A stretch of 64,000 nt of DNA from Epiperipatus broadwayi (taxonomy: Eukaryota; Onychophora; Udeonychophora; Euonychophora; Peripatidae). Each line of letters starts with the position of its first letter. The first letter of the stretch is position 1. Under the pieces are notes generated by a model. It was given only the letters and a program-made list of their open reading frames with translations. It had not been told where the DNA came from and did not search any database. The DNA is taken from contig JAQFVV010006221.1 of the NCBI GenBank assembly GCA_028023455.1, positions 5,065,011 to 5,129,010 on the forward strand, in the 5' to 3' direction. Position numbers and translations under genes: made by a program. Shown one piece after another: positions 34,151-46,489 of this stretch.

Positions 34151-36285
34151 TATTCAATTCAATTCTTTATTTATTTAATGTACATATCAACACATTTAGC
34201 CAATTATAGATTGCACAGTAATGTCATTATCATATACAAATCTAAATAAGCATTAAAAAAACAAAACAAAACAAAAAATAATACCAATAAAATAGAAAAA
34301 CAATAAAATGCACAAATAAATAAAAAGGCAATATATCAAATGAAATTAAGGATAATATTTTTTTATGAGGACTTTAGTGAATTGTTTAAAATTCAGATTA
34401 AAAGCATCATCATTACCAAAATCTTTGTTATAAGTTCTAGGTAAACGAAATAAAGGGGAAAATCTTAATACATCAGATTTACAATTTTTCAGTTCAAAAA
34501 TATTGTGAGTATGAGTATTATAATTTTGTTTCTTAATACCTAAATTAGAAAGCAAATTAAATACAGAAATATTCTGGGAAATGAATTTATGAAGAAGATT
34601 GAGATTCCTTGTTTTTCGTCTCAGCAATAAATCAATATAGTGTTCATTATCTAAACTATTCAATTTTGAAAATTTGTCAAAAACAGACTGAATTCTTATA
34701 TCTGTCCTGTTATGAGGATTCCATATAATTGAACCATACTCCAAAATGGAAAGAACTAAGGATATAAAAAGTTTAATCTTTATAAATTTTTTAAATGCTT
34801 TTCCATAGCTGTAAATAGCTCCTATAATTTTAAGAGATTTATTCACCATAAAATTAATGTGATTATGAAAAGATCCATTATTGGAAAATATTATTCCTAG
34901 ATCTCTTTGATGATCATTTGTTATAATTTTAGAATCCCCAATATAGTAGGAAAACCTTAAGATTTCAGATTTTTTAGAGTAAGAGACAATGGAGTGCTTA
35001 TCCATATTTATATCTATATAATTATATTCACACCTATTCAAGAAATTATCTATATCACTTTGAAGTAAAAAACAGTCATTAATAGAATAAATATGCCTAA
35101 AAATTTTGCAATCATCTGCATAACATAGATGTGAAAATTTAATGCATGTTTTTAGGTCATCAATGTATACATTAAATAATAAAGGTGCAAGAACACTGCC
35201 TTGAGGCACCCCAGTGAAGCAATAATATGGTAATGACAATTTATTATTAAACATCACACAAGACATTCTATCCCTAAAAAAAGAGTCAAACCAATTAATT
35301 AATAATTTGGAAAAACCTAACCTACAAAGTTTCTGAAGAAGAATTTTATGATTAACTCTATCAAAAGCCTTGGATATATAAAAATAAACAACATCTAGCC
35401 TAGATTGATTCTCAATTGAATTTGAAATGTGATCAAAAATAGTTAGCAAATTTGTTTCAATGGACCTATTAGGCAAAAATCCATGCAGCTCTGGTGCCAA
35501 AACCTTAGAGACATCCAAGATAATTTTAACAATTTTAGCAATTTTAAGGGATGTAGGAAAAGTACCATTTGCTAAAGAACAATTAAAAATATGCAAAAGA
35601 GGAGAAGCAATGTATTCAGCACATCCTTTACAAATGAAAGCTGGAATATTGTCAAGGCCCACACTAGAATGTAATTTAAGCTGCCTAATATCAAAAATAA
35701 CATCAGATTCAATAAATGAATCAAATGTCATCCTTTCTTCAACTAGATCATTATTTGCAGTTAAATTAGTAAAAGACAGAGATTGTTTAAAAAGCTCTGA
35801 GAAATAATGAGAAAAATTATCAGTGACTAGATTAGAATTATTACTCTGTAATTTTTTTTTGTAATATCTAAATACTTAACTAGAGACTAAAATTGCAAAG
35901 GATTATCAGAAATATGACTTTCAATATTTTGTATAAATTTTTGAAAATCTCTATGATATATAACCTTTGACAATCTTCTATAATTAATAAAATTGTTATA
36001 ATAATTTAAATTCTTAGTTTTCCAATATTTATGATGGTGAAATGATTTCCTTTTAATAATTTCTTTAAGAGAAACTAAAAACCAGAGAGGAAAATGGTTA
36101 GTTAAAATTTTTTTCTTAGGAATGTATTTGTCAATTAGTTCACTAAATGATTGTTCAAAAAACTTCATACAGAAATCTACATTAGATGAAGAATACAAAT
36201 TTTCCCAGTTAAAATTAGATAATTGTAAACAAAGACCCAAATAATTTCCTTTTTTGTAGTTTCTTTTCATAATTTTAAAGGGACA
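34151..36285 (-). pseudogene. CR1/Jockey-group LINE copy A, 5' truncated, dead
   Basis: Reads from high to low coordinates. 36270-35887 encodes the linker between endonuclease and RT (NYKKGNYLGLCLQ...IPKKK...YHRDFQKFIQNIE). 35731-34346 encodes 461 residues of RT and C-terminus: NIPAFICKGCAEYI, HGFLPNRSIETNLL, YISKAFDRVNHKILLQKL, GVPQGSVLAPLLFNVYIDDL, HLCYADDCKIF, then the thumb with SILEYGSIIWNPH. Two defects inside this open frame stand out: the motif A catalytic Asp is Tyr (YFYISKAFD where the sister copy has FDMTQAFD), and the fingers between KIVKI and ELHGF lack about 45 residues that normally contain the YRPISLL motif. The endonuclease is absent. Confidence 0.85.
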
Positions 36286-36299
36286 GAGTCTATTAAATT

Positions 36300-39200
36300 T
36301 AATATTAATATAAAATTATACATATATGTTAATAATTATAAATTTAGTTGTTTTCTAACATTCATAACAAATTGATCACAAAAAATATCAATATTATTAA
36401 AGGTTAGATTATATACTATTTGCAATCTATTAATAACTGACTTACTAAAGAAATTATTTTTACATATACTAACCTTGAAAGTTTGCATTTCTTTTAATAA
36501 ACGACTAGGTACTTTCAATTCTATTTTTGATATACAGTTACTGACATCAATTTCCCCATCAATCAACTTTTTCAACAATATCATATCTTTCAATATTCTT
36601 CTTTCTTTTAATACTGTTTTAACAATTTGACATTCACCCATTATTAATTTATTAAATCTTTTTTCAATATTATATATTTTAGACTGAATATTAATCAGAT
36701 TGAAGTTCCATATACAAGAATTATATTCTAAAAGTGTAACAACAAGAGAAAAAAATAACCTATATTTTATGGAAATAGATAAATCTCTCCCATATCTCAA
36801 AATACAGCCCATCTTTCTGTATGCTTTATTAATAATATATTTAATATGTGCATTAAAAGTAAAATTACTACAAAATATAATTCCCAAATTGGATACAATC
36901 TCTTTATATTTAATAACCCTATTCTCAATTTTATATTGATAAACAGATTTTTCAGTTTTATTAGTATAGGAAACAATGCATGTTTTATTAATATTAATCT
37001 CCATATTGTTATACTTACATCATATAATAAAACTATATCTTTTTGCACCTCAATATGATCACTATAAGTAATAATTCTTTTAAATAACTTACAATCATCA
37101 GCATAAGTAAATATACTATTTTTAATGCTATGATCAAGATCACACATATAAACATTAAAAAATAATGGTGCCAATATTCCACCCTGAGGAACACCTATCA
37201 TATTATCAAAAAAAAAAAGAGAATTGGTTTTATCCATATGTACATAAGATTTAAAACCCCTCAAATAATTAAAAAATCACTCAACTAAATGAGGATTAAC
37301 ACCCAACATTTTAAGTTTATACAAAAGTCTAATATATGAAACTTTGTCAAATGCCTGAGTCATATCAAAATATACAACATCTAATCGCTGCTGATCAGAT
37401 AAGGCATGAGCAATATGATCAGATATCACCATTAAATCAGTTTCAACAGATCTACCAGGTAAAAAACTATGCTGATAACTTGGTAATACCCTAATCATAT
37501 CTACAATAATATTACTATAAATACACCTTTCATAAATATTAGCAAAAGATGACAGAATTGAAATAGGTCTATAATTACCAGAATAACATCTATCCCCTTT
37601 CTTAAAAATTAGTATAATCTAAACTATCTTAAATATATCAGGAATAATAGTTTTCTCAATTGATAAATTAATGATATAATACAATGGTGCTACCAAACAT
37701 TCAGCACAACCCTTGATAATAAAATTAGGAATATTATCATATCCCATAGAAGATTTCGATTTAAGTTCAGAAATTGCACTAAACACTCCAGGAATTACAA
37801 TTTTATTAACATCTATATTCCAAAAACTCTCTTTTTTAAATTTAATATCGACCATATTATCATTATCTGAAGTATCTAAATACATATTTATAAAATGATT
37901 GACTAGATCATCCATAGAAGGTATAATTACATTATATCTACAACTCTTACCTCCAACTAATATTAAGATCTTTTATATAATTCCAAAACAATTGTGGATT
38001 ATTCCTAAAAAAATTTTCAACTCTATTTAAATTATTATTATAATCTCTTTTCATAAGAGTCTTAGTATAAGCACGCAAACCACTAAATTTCTTATATAAT
38101 TCTTTATCATTAGTTAATTTATATAACCTATGATATTTATGCTTTCTGTTCAAACCCTTACACAATTCCTTAGAAAACCATTTAGAATATTTATTATTAG
38201 TATTCAAATAATGCCTAACAGGAATATATTGATCTAGACAATTTTGAACTATACCAACAAAATTATTTGCAGCTATATTTGGATCATTTTCCATCAAAAC
38301 TACATTCCAATCATTATCCCCAAAAGCTTTATAAAGGCCATAATAGTCACCATGTTTGTAATCTCTCTTACTATTTACTATAGGCTTTATATGTTCATTG
38401 GAACCATCTATTACAAATTCCGAAGGTGGATGATAAGGATCCGGGGACAAAAGAGCTTGATCAGCCTCTTTGCACTTCAAATCATCCTCAGTGCTAAACA
38501 ATAAATCCAACATACCACCCCTAAAATTAATAATACTATTAAGTTGAATCAATCTAACCAACTCAACAAAAATTTTTAATCTATAAAGTTTACTATTATC
38601 AGCAGTCTTATTACTATGTATTGAATAATCAGCTTCATTAAAATCCCCAACTATAATAATATCATATTTATATTTTACCAATATATCCTCAACCTTAACT
38701 AAATATGCATCTAAATCATTCATTGACGAAGTAGGTTGAAGATATATAGTACCTAACAATATTTATTTTTATTTTTTAAACTAACTTTAATCCAACAAGA
38801 TTCAATATTATTATCATTAATAATTATCTGTTTATGCTTTATGTCTTTTTTAATAGAAATCAAAGTACCACCTCCTCTTGTTTCATAATTATAATTTCTA
38901 TCACATCTATACACACAATACCTATCATCAAATATACTAATATTATCAATTTTTTCTTTTAACCAAGTCTCTGTTAAAAAGACAATATTATATTCATTTA
39001 ATAACAATTCAAATTTAAAATCAATTGTCCTAGTTCTAAAATCACAACATTTTAATAATAACAATTCATGAATTGCTATTTATTACACAGATTATTTTGC
39101 AAATTTAAATTTTGCACTATAGTGTTAATTTCATCAACATTATCAGTCAATATAATATCTTCTGTCTTTGCTTCAATAATCTTATTAATATTTAATATAG

Positions 39201-39840
39201 CATTATCCTGTGTACTATCAACATTAAAATTTCTTAAATATTTTAAATCTCCATAGAAGGGCGATATGACCGCTGACAAAGGCCAAACGTTACAGACCAA
39301 AACTTTATCAGATTCAGATTCCTCTATAGATAAATAAAATGAAGAATATTTTTTAGATTTTGTATTCAGTTTATAACACACACTATTTATATCTAAAACA
39401 TTTTTCAAATGAGCAGTCACATCTTCAACAGAGGTGTCATTATCCATTCTAGTTAGAAAAAATTTTTTAAATTTCTTTCTTGTCTTAACAGCTTTTAAAA
39501 CATGATTAACCTGATTTCCTATAATAGGTGAAGTACTTGCATTTTTAATATTTTTTTTTTCATATGTCATAGCATCGGCCGGGACGCGAACCCACACCCG
39601 TCTGCAACCAACTACTTGCTTGCAAGGCAGGTGCGATGACCTCTCGGCTAACAACGCTTACAGTTTTAAAACCATCCTTTTTTTTACCTGCACAATCTTT
39701 CAAATAAAAGGCATATGATTTTTTAGATGTGTTATCTTGATTAGAAATCCCAAACGATTCATCTGACATTACATTTGTTTTCATATCTGACTGACCAACC
39801 TTCACTTTAATTGCTTTAATCTGTTGTTCATTAAATTTAA
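36300..39840 (-). pseudogene. CR1/Jockey-group LINE copy B, near full-length but frameshifted
   Basis: Open fragments in order: 39805-39660 and 39550-39076 (ORF1, split by a SINE) with a C-terminal domain FFLTRMDNDTSVEDVTAHL...YSSFYLSIEE...WPLSAVISPFYG typical of CR1-like ORF1; 39064-38753 and 38759-37947 (apurinic-type endonuclease: FLTETWL, GGGTLISIKK, VGDFNEADY); 37947-37619 linker/RT start (SSMGYDNIPNFIIKGCAE); 37498-37277 (HSFLPGRSVETDL, VVYFDMTQAFDKV, motif A intact); 37264-36797 (GVPQGGILAPLFFNVYMCDL, FTYADDCKLF); 37004-36336 (thumb/C-terminus). At least four frame breaks. It abuts copy A at about 36290. Confidence 0.85.
39551..39659 (-). mobile_element. tRNA-derived SINE, copy 3, inserted into LINE ORF1
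   Basis: Minus strand reads gcgttgttagccgagaggtc, B-box gggttcgcgtccc, ctatgacatatg plus an A-run: the same subfamily as the 10.2-kb copy. It interrupts ORF1 of LINE copy B between residues ending KDCAGKKKDGFKT and resuming STSPIIGNQVNHV. Both flanking reading frames run into the SINE, so the insertion is younger than the LINE. The 10.2-kb copy keeps gcatcccggcc where this one has gcgtcccggcc. Confidence 0.9.
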
Positions 39841-42830
39841 AACTTGATCTATCAGTGATGATGATGATGATAATAATTACTGCAATTTTATCTTCTTTTA
39901 AAATTGTTTGGAGGTATAATAGCTTTTTAAAAATAAAAAAAATAAATAAAAAAAAATTAAAAAAAAAAAAAAAATTTCAAGGTAAATAAAACAAATGCTT
40001 TTTTATAATCTGTATTTTATTTCAATAACAGTTTTGATGACTCCAAAGGCTTCATTAAAGCTTTTTTTTTTAATTCATTATTTACACTTTCAACAATATC
40101 AGAGATTTGGAAACTCATTACTGAATAATGATCTCATACCAAATAAATCTCTGTAGAACAAAATTTACTAAATTTCCAAATTCGTATTTTTTATTCATCT
40201 GATAACATAAACAAATTTTATCTTTCTAAAGTTTTTTTCATTTATGTTCTTTATTAAATTCTCCAGCCATAAAAATTATTTAAAAAAATATTTATATCAT
40301 GTATGGACACACTATCCTATTATTAATTAATAATTAGTATTAGTGTTTTCCATGTGATATTTACTGCCTAAATAATTTGTCATAATTATATTTGCAAATA
40401 TTATATAAAATACACACATATATATTTAATTAGATGAGTGAACTCATCTAATTAGCTTATATTATCTAATTTAAATGAATTCAGCAAAATTTTTAAATTA
40501 AAGAAAGATTCAGTTTATAGAATTGAACAGGTATTGGTTTAGTCAAAGACAAATAGATCAGTAATAACAAAAGACTAATCAAAGTGAACAATCACTTAAT
40601 TTATATTTCCTTTTAAGTCAATGTCTATATTATAACAAAATAAAAAAAAGCTGTAATTTAGCAAAGCAATCTGTTACAAGAATTACAGTGAGATTCAATA
40701 ATAATGTACCAATAGTACATAAAGCTAGATATAGTTCTAGATACGTGATTTTGGGAAATCATATTTAAGCCAATAAACATCAGATTGCCTGTTTTGAAAT
40801 CATATTTAAATATAGACACATGAAGTAGGCAGGCATCTATAAATAGCTATAGATACACACCTTGGGCCACCATCTTTTAAATAAATGTAGGTATATGGCT
40901 TGGATAACTATGAGCAAAGCTCATATATAATATTACTCAATTAGTAATTAATATTGACTAGAGCAAGGCTCAGTTATGTTGAAGTAATTATTATTAATAA
41001 ACAAGATCACTTTGCTCTGAAGCAACTTTAATTTTTTTTTTTTCAAAAACTAACATATACTATTGCATAATTAAAATGTGTCTAGGACCAATGACATCAC
41101 TAAGCAAACTGGGCAACAGACTGCGATCCCAGAGCTCAGTGAGGGGTACGGTGAAATTGTATTCAAAATTTTTTTTTTTTTTTTCAAAAGAATTTTTTTT
41201 CTACAAAATATTTGTTCTTAAATATTGAAGTTGGCGAGTTATTTATTTATTGGGGATGGGGAGTCTGCAAGTACTTGGCCTTTAAAAGATCGCAAAATAT
41301 CTGGCTGTGGGCTTGGGTGTATCTTGTACAATCTCCAATCTATTTATGTCTAAATTATACATTTAAATAAAACTACGAATTGTTAATGGATATATAATAT
41401 GAACGTAAGTACCATTTGCCATTTCATGTCATTTTAAATAACATCACATATTTTGTATGTGTGTGTTCTAGAAATCCAAGTTAAAATTCTGATTTTAACT
41501 GGATTAGATTTTAGTTTGAAATTTTGTCAACATTCCAAATTATTAATATCTTTATTTGTAACCCCCTTCTCTTTCTAGAATTTTATACTAAACCACTGGA
41601 AATGCAAGTTACAAGAATTCTGTCTCTTTCCATATACTTATGCACACAATAGTACCACTGCATTTATACAATAAAATTTAAATGATTTCTTTTTTTTTTT
41701 TTTTTATTCCACTTACGAAAGATTAGATCAAAGATCACCAATTTCAAGCTATTTTATTATTCACGTCACTAACAAAAACATTGTATAGAAAAAAGAGACA
41801 TGATATAATTAAGTGATGGGTCTGTAAACTAAACTTATGGAACAAAAGGGGGAAAAAAACAATTTAAATCATTCATTTACAAAAGAAAACACTACTAATT
41901 TATTAATCAAGTAATATTCAGTTTGTATTTTTTTTTTTTTAAAAAAAAACTGGTTTGTGCAAATAGTTGCTCAAAAGTCAATCAACATATATAGCTCAAA
42001 TAATAGAGTTAGAACGTTAAACGTGCGTAATATTACTTGCAAGTGTTATATGATGTAAATAAGACATGGAAGCGATTCATTTAAAGCAACTAACATAGTA
42101 ATAGAACACAACGGGATAGCTTAATTAAATGCATTACATAAATCAACCGAATTACTGTAATAAGAACACATACCCAAACTTAAAAAAAAAAAAGTTCGTT
42201 TAATCGCATTGAAAAGTAAAAAGCAATTATATAAATAAAACAAGAATAGTTCGCACCATAAATTATATATACCTACCCATTTTTCTATTCATAGAAAATG
42301 AACTGCGTAAGAATAGACATTAAATATTAAAACTATTAACTAGCAATTTAATTTAAATTACTCGTGTTAACACGAGACTTTTTGTTTTCAAATTTGCGGC
42401 GAACAATATACTAAAATTGTAAATTTGTTAGCTGACATGTAACAAATATTAATTACATATTGCTGTGTGCTTTTTTCTTACCGCTTGTTCCCAGTAAACG
42501 CTTAAATAATCGTTAATGTTTTTACATTTTTTATGAAAGATAAAATAAATTTCGAATAGGATAAAAAGAATGAACTGAGCGTTGTCTGCTGCTTTATTGT
42601 TGCCATCTACAGGATAAACGAATAAATAAAATTAATGTTTACAATATTTAATAACACGCGCAAATATTTAAAGTGACCATTTTACGATCTAAATGATCTT
42701 GATTTCATTACCGACTGAGTAAAGTGGTCAAAAAAAAAAAGTCAATTTAAAAAAATAAAACAGTCATTTTAATAAATAGCTTTCTGAAGGGCACAGGCTT
42801 CTCCGACAGTCATTTACCGAGAAACAACGA
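39841..42830. other. No gene; AT-rich, with one GC-richer patch
   Basis: Poly-A/T runs at 39940-39975, 41035-41045, 41170-41182 and 41693-41706. The patch at 41085-41160 (ccaatgacatcactaagcaaactgggcaac) is unlike its surroundings and could be a degraded DNA-transposon end, but I found no partner terminus. Confidence 0.4.
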
Positions 42831-43960
42831 TGAAGAGGGAGTACTTATCAATCGCTGAATGTATAGTTATTTGGGAATCATCTTAAGTAATCAGAAAAAT
42901 GTCTTGAATGAATGGGAGAAAAAAATGGTAATGAAGCAAAGAAAAGAAAGAGATTGATAAAGAAATTAACAGTGTTTTCATATAATAAATATGATGTAGA
43001 TAGAATTGTATGGAAGGGAGTGGTAAAGTACAAAGGGAAGTAGGAAGACATCCTTTAGATGCAGATGTGTGGACAGAAAAGGAGGCAAATCAAGGGAAAA
43101 TGGGATGGTCAAGTTTTATACGAGAGATGCAAAAAGCAAAATGAAAATGTTCAGTAGATTGCAATTTATGGATAATAAAAGAATAGCCAAAATAGTATTT
43201 AATTGAGTTATGAGTAAAGGGCAAGCAACAAGATGGTTGAGAAAGGTAATGCGGTATGCAGAAGGTTTGGATAAAGAATTTATATCAGTATATTTGTACA
43301 AAAGGTGGGATGATGATTGTGTTAGGAAGATTGTTGAGTGTTATAGTGATAAGGAATGGGATAGAAGAATAGATGCATTAATAAAGAATATGGAGTTGGA
43401 GAGATGGAGAAATAGTATGGAGAATAAAAAGAGTTTAAATATATATAGAAGTAAATGGAATATTGGGTGCAAGTTAATTTATGACACTAGCAAGGAAAAT
43501 AGTTTCTTGTTTAAAGCTCGAATGGGATCTTTAGCAACAAATGAATATACATGTAAATGGAAAAGTATGGGTGATTTAGTCTGCAAGTTGTGTAAGAAAG
43601 GCATAGAAAATATTGGGCATCTGTTAATTCAATGTAAATGCTTGAAAGCAGATGGGTACAAGTAATGAAGTTATTGAAGAATAAATATGAACAAAGTGAT
43701 TATACAGAAAGTGGGTTATTGGTTTTTGTGCTGCGTTTGGAAAAAGATACGGAGGATTTAAATATGAAGGCCATGGAGTTGACAAGGATTATATTGTGGA
43801 AATGGGATGGAGCAGATTATGGGAAACTTGGGGTGGGGGTGGTGGAAAGGGAAGATAAGTGGCTAACAGGTTTCATTGCTGAGAGATTTCTGACTCCATA
43901 TGAGAAGCCACAGTGCATCACATCACATCACATGCAAAAGTTTTAGCATCTTTCCAACTT
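42830..43960 (+). pseudogene. 3' part of a non-LTR retrotransposon ORF with zinc-knuckle-like motif
   Basis: Starts in a degraded LGIILSNQKNVLNEWEKKM region (RT thumb) and runs into open segments at 43210-43665 (151 codons: GQATRWLRKVMRYAEGLDKEF, then WRNSMENKKSLNIYRSKW and CKLCKKGIENIGHLLIQC) and 43638-43946 (LRLEKDTEDLN...WLTGFIAER). The CxxC-x7-H-x4-C cluster at about 43580-43635 is the C-terminal zinc-knuckle-like motif of several LINE clades. It ends with a catcacatcacatcacatgc simple-repeat tail at 43917-43935. The overlapping frames mark a frameshift near 43640. Confidence 0.75.
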
Positions 43961-44129
43961 CTTTTATCCCCAACTTAAATATGTAGCTAGGTACCCATTT
44001 ACCGACCAATGTTGGATGTTAGCTAGGTTGAGTGTGAGCTAACTACTCGAGAGAAAATTTCTAAGCCTCTTGGAAACAATTTCACTTCTACTGAATTAGA
44101 ACGCAAGTCATAGGCATGGCAAGTGGGAT

Positions 44130-45475
44130 TGCTACTTTTGCATCTTGAGCCTCTTAATAATAATATAAATTATAATACAAAAAATTGTTAATAATCATCA
44201 TCATTTTCAACCATTATTGATTTACTGCAGGATTCTCTCCAAGTTCAATCCACCTCCGATTTCTAGCATCTCTTCTCCACATCACATCAACACCTTTTTT
44301 TATTTCATCCATCCATCTCACATGTGGTCTCTTTCTGGATCTTTTATTATCTCTTGGAATCCCATTTAAAATTTCAATTGTCCATCTATTATCATCTCTT
44401 CTAGCAATATGTCCAGCCCAACTTCATTTCAGTCTCTTAATTAATTCAATGACATCAGCAATACCTGTTTGTTCTCTCATGCATGCATTTTGTTTTTGAT
44501 CTCTTCTTGTTACTCCTAATATGTATCTCTCCCCATACTTTTTTGAGTGGTCTGAAGTCTCTGTATTGCTCTTCTGTTAAGTGTCAAATCTCAGATAGAT
44601 AAATAAAAACTAGTAAAACATATTTATTAAAAATATTCCTTTCCAAACACATAGGCATACTTTTTTTAATATTAAGTTATTTATTAAAAATATTCCTTTC
44701 CAAACACATAGGCATACTTTTTTTAATATTAAGTTATTTCTACCAAAAGGACTCCAATCAAATTTTATTTTATGATTAAATTTCATCCATTATTTTTTCA
44801 TCTATAGTAATAATCTGTCCCAAATATTTGTAGTTGTGAACCTTTACTAACTCATCATTATCTATCTTTATTTTCTTTTTTTGAGAAAATTCATTGAATA
44901 TTACTTTAGTCTTTTTAACATGTTTGATCTTACATTCTTGCTTTCATCTGATAACTCTTGCAACATTTTCTGAAGCTCTAAAGCATTGTTTGAAAAAATA
45001 AGTACATCATCTGCAAAATCTACATGATTTAAATAATCTCCATTTACTTTTACTCCCTTGGTTTCCCATTTTAATCCACAAAATATTTCATGCAAAGTGC
45101 TGTAAAAAGTTTTGGAAATATGAAATCATCCTGTCAGACACCTTTCTCAATATTAATTTTTTTAGTATCATTATGTAAACTAATTATTGCTGTTGAATTT
45201 TTATAAATAGACTTCAAAATATGACAGTATTGTGGCTCTATATCTTGATGATTCGATGCTTTAATCACTGAAGAAATGCTTATAAAATCAAATGCCTTTT
45301 CATAATCTACAAATCCAAAGCATAATGGCAACTCATATTGATTGGTTTTTTTTACAACTTCTCTCAGTACTTGGATACAATCCACTGCACTAATATCACT
45401 TTTAAATCCAGCTTGGTCTTTTGGTTGGTTAAAATCCAAAGTTCATTGTAAGCGAGTTGTAATATAATGCAGCTC
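44130..45475 (-). pseudogene. RTE-clade LINE, reverse transcriptase and C-terminus
   Basis: Reads from high to low coordinates: 45439-45134 gives QPKDQAGFKSDISAVDCIQVLREVV, PLCFGFVDYEKAFDFI (motif A with FVDYEKAFD) and the SLHNDTKKINIEKGV stretch; 45095-44901 gives KWETKGVKVNGDYLNHVDFADDVLIF (motif C FADD) and LQKMLQELSDESK. 44560-44200 gives the C-terminal RRDQKQNACMREQTGI, WAGHIARRDDNRWT-like and RPHVRWMDEIKKGVDVMWRR segments. This is the RTE signature. Frameshifts and a 57-bp internal tandem duplication make it dead. The endonuclease half is absent. The gatgatgat-like end near 44190 is the 3' tail. Confidence 0.85.
44623..44736. repeat. Tandem duplication of 57 bp, two exact copies
   Basis: tttattaaaaatattcctttcc...tttttaatattaagtta is present at 44623 and 44680 with no visible difference, inside the RTE pseudogene. 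It is therefore a young duplication in an old element. Confidence 0.88.
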
Positions 45476-45814
45476 TTAAAATATTTTAGAATTACTGATT
45501 AAATAGAACTTTATGTTCTTATTGTCACTACAAAATATGAACATTCTGACTAAGATCATTACTTTAGGATAAATAAATAGTTTTGCTCATTACAATATTT
45601 CATTTATTTCTACAATTTATAAAATTAATTGGTTACACAAATTCAATATAAAACTTTATAATTTCCAAATAGTAATGATAAATCACTGTGGTAGTTAAAA
45701 ATAAGTGACTTTTTAAATACATATACAAGGTTGATATCATAGGTGGGGAGAAAAGGTAGATGTCTCAAGCACTAAATTAAATTGCCACTAAAATGAGACA
45801 TTAATTTGAATACA

Positions 45815-46050
45815 TATATGATCAATAGATGGAGATTTACCAATAGCTCTAAACAAGCTTTGTTTACATAAGTGCCGAGAAAGATAGAATTCAAAATCTC
45901 TATCAAATCTCCCTACCTCCAGACCAGCTGGTTTCGAGCTTAATAGCTCATGTTAGTAAAGGGCTGGGAGACTAGAATTATATCTCTTTCGGCACTTATG
46001 TAAACAAAGCTTGTTTAGAGCTATTGGTAAAGCTCCATCTATTGATCATA
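45815..46050. mobile_element. Foldback retroposon, family C-like, ribozyme decayed
   Basis: Arms gatcaatagatggagattta...ctctaaacaagctttgttta...cataagtgccgagaaagata (45821-45888) and the inverse (45979-46048) are about 67 bp and almost perfect. The centre carries a decayed hammerhead on the minus strand. No TSD recognised; no protein. Confidence 0.75.
45916..45963 (-). ncRNA. Degraded hammerhead ribozyme with strong stems II and III
   Basis: Minus strand: CUAACAU where the consensus is CUGAUGA, stem II GAGCU-AUUA-AGCUC (5 perfect pairs), GAA, stem III ACCAGCUGGU (perfect), C, UGGAGG. The 5' core strand has lost G5, G8 and A9 positions, so it cannot cleave, but the remaining half is unmistakable. 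Confidence 0.6.
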
Positions 46051-46169
46051 AAAGGAAGCTTAAAAGCAAGTTATGAAATTTATAACTTGTTTTAATTATT
46101 ATATATATATGTGTGTGTCATCTAATGTGCTTGCCAATAGCTCTTAACAAGCTTTTCAAAATATCCCCA

Positions 46170-46209
46170 ACCCCAGACCAGTTTCTGCTTCTAGCTTCCT
46201 CAATGAGGT
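46170..46209 (-). ncRNA. Degraded hammerhead ribozyme, left arm of family C
   Basis: Minus strand: stem I ACCUCA, UUGAGGA (C3 changed to U), stem II AGC-UAGAA-GCA, GAA, stem III ACUGGU, C, stem I' UGGGGU. Stem I pairs over 6 bp. Only the invariant C3 is lost in the core. Confidence 0.65.
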
Positions 46210-46388
46210 GATAGGATATTCAAGCATTAGATTTAAAATACCAGTTCAAGACCAGCAATTTATCTAATGGTTAACTATTAAGTAGAAAATTTGAAATTTT
46301 CAAACATCCTTATGTTTTCAAATCCAACTATCTAACTTAAATAGCCATATGGGACTGAACTAAGTTCAGATGCACGATATATCATAGC

Positions 46389-46429
46389 ACCTCACTGAGG
46401 AAGCCAGAAGCTGAAAACTAGTCTGGGGT
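46389..46429 (+). ncRNA. Hammerhead ribozyme, core intact, right arm of family C
   Basis: Stem I ACCUCA (46389-46394), CUGAGGA (46395-46401), stem II AGC-CAGAA-GCU (perfect 3 bp), GAA (46413-46415), stem III AACUAGU, C at 46423, stem I' UGGGGU (46424-46429). Stem I pairs over 6 bp with one G.U. Core residues are all present (position 7 is G, which is allowed). Stem III has an inner mismatch. Confidence 0.75.
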
Positions 46430-46489
46430 TTGGGATATTCTGAAAAGCTTGTTAAGACTTATTGGCAAGGTCATCAGATAGCATTTATA

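Larger units (their letters stand above)
46128..46480. mobile_element. Family C foldback retroposon, both arms
   Basis: Outer arms gccaatagctcttaacaagcttttcaaaatatccc and gggatattctgaaaagcttgttaagacttattggc, with a hammerhead on each arm (46170-46209 minus, 46389-46429 plus). The interior shares gaaaatttgaaattttcaaac and ttaaatagccatatgggactga with the 3.7-4.0 kb copy. Between arm and interior lies a tRNA-like stretch on the minus strand (about 46225-46285). No TSD recognised. Confidence 0.8.

Noticed and set aside
37713-37898. Plus-strand ORFs across the LINE copies (35460, 36700, 36846, 37713, 38244, 39068)
   Set aside because: All are antisense shadows of LINE coding sequence on the minus strand.
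41085-41160. hAT or other DNA-transposon terminus
   Set aside because: The patch looks unlike its surroundings, but I found neither a matching opposite end nor a TSD.
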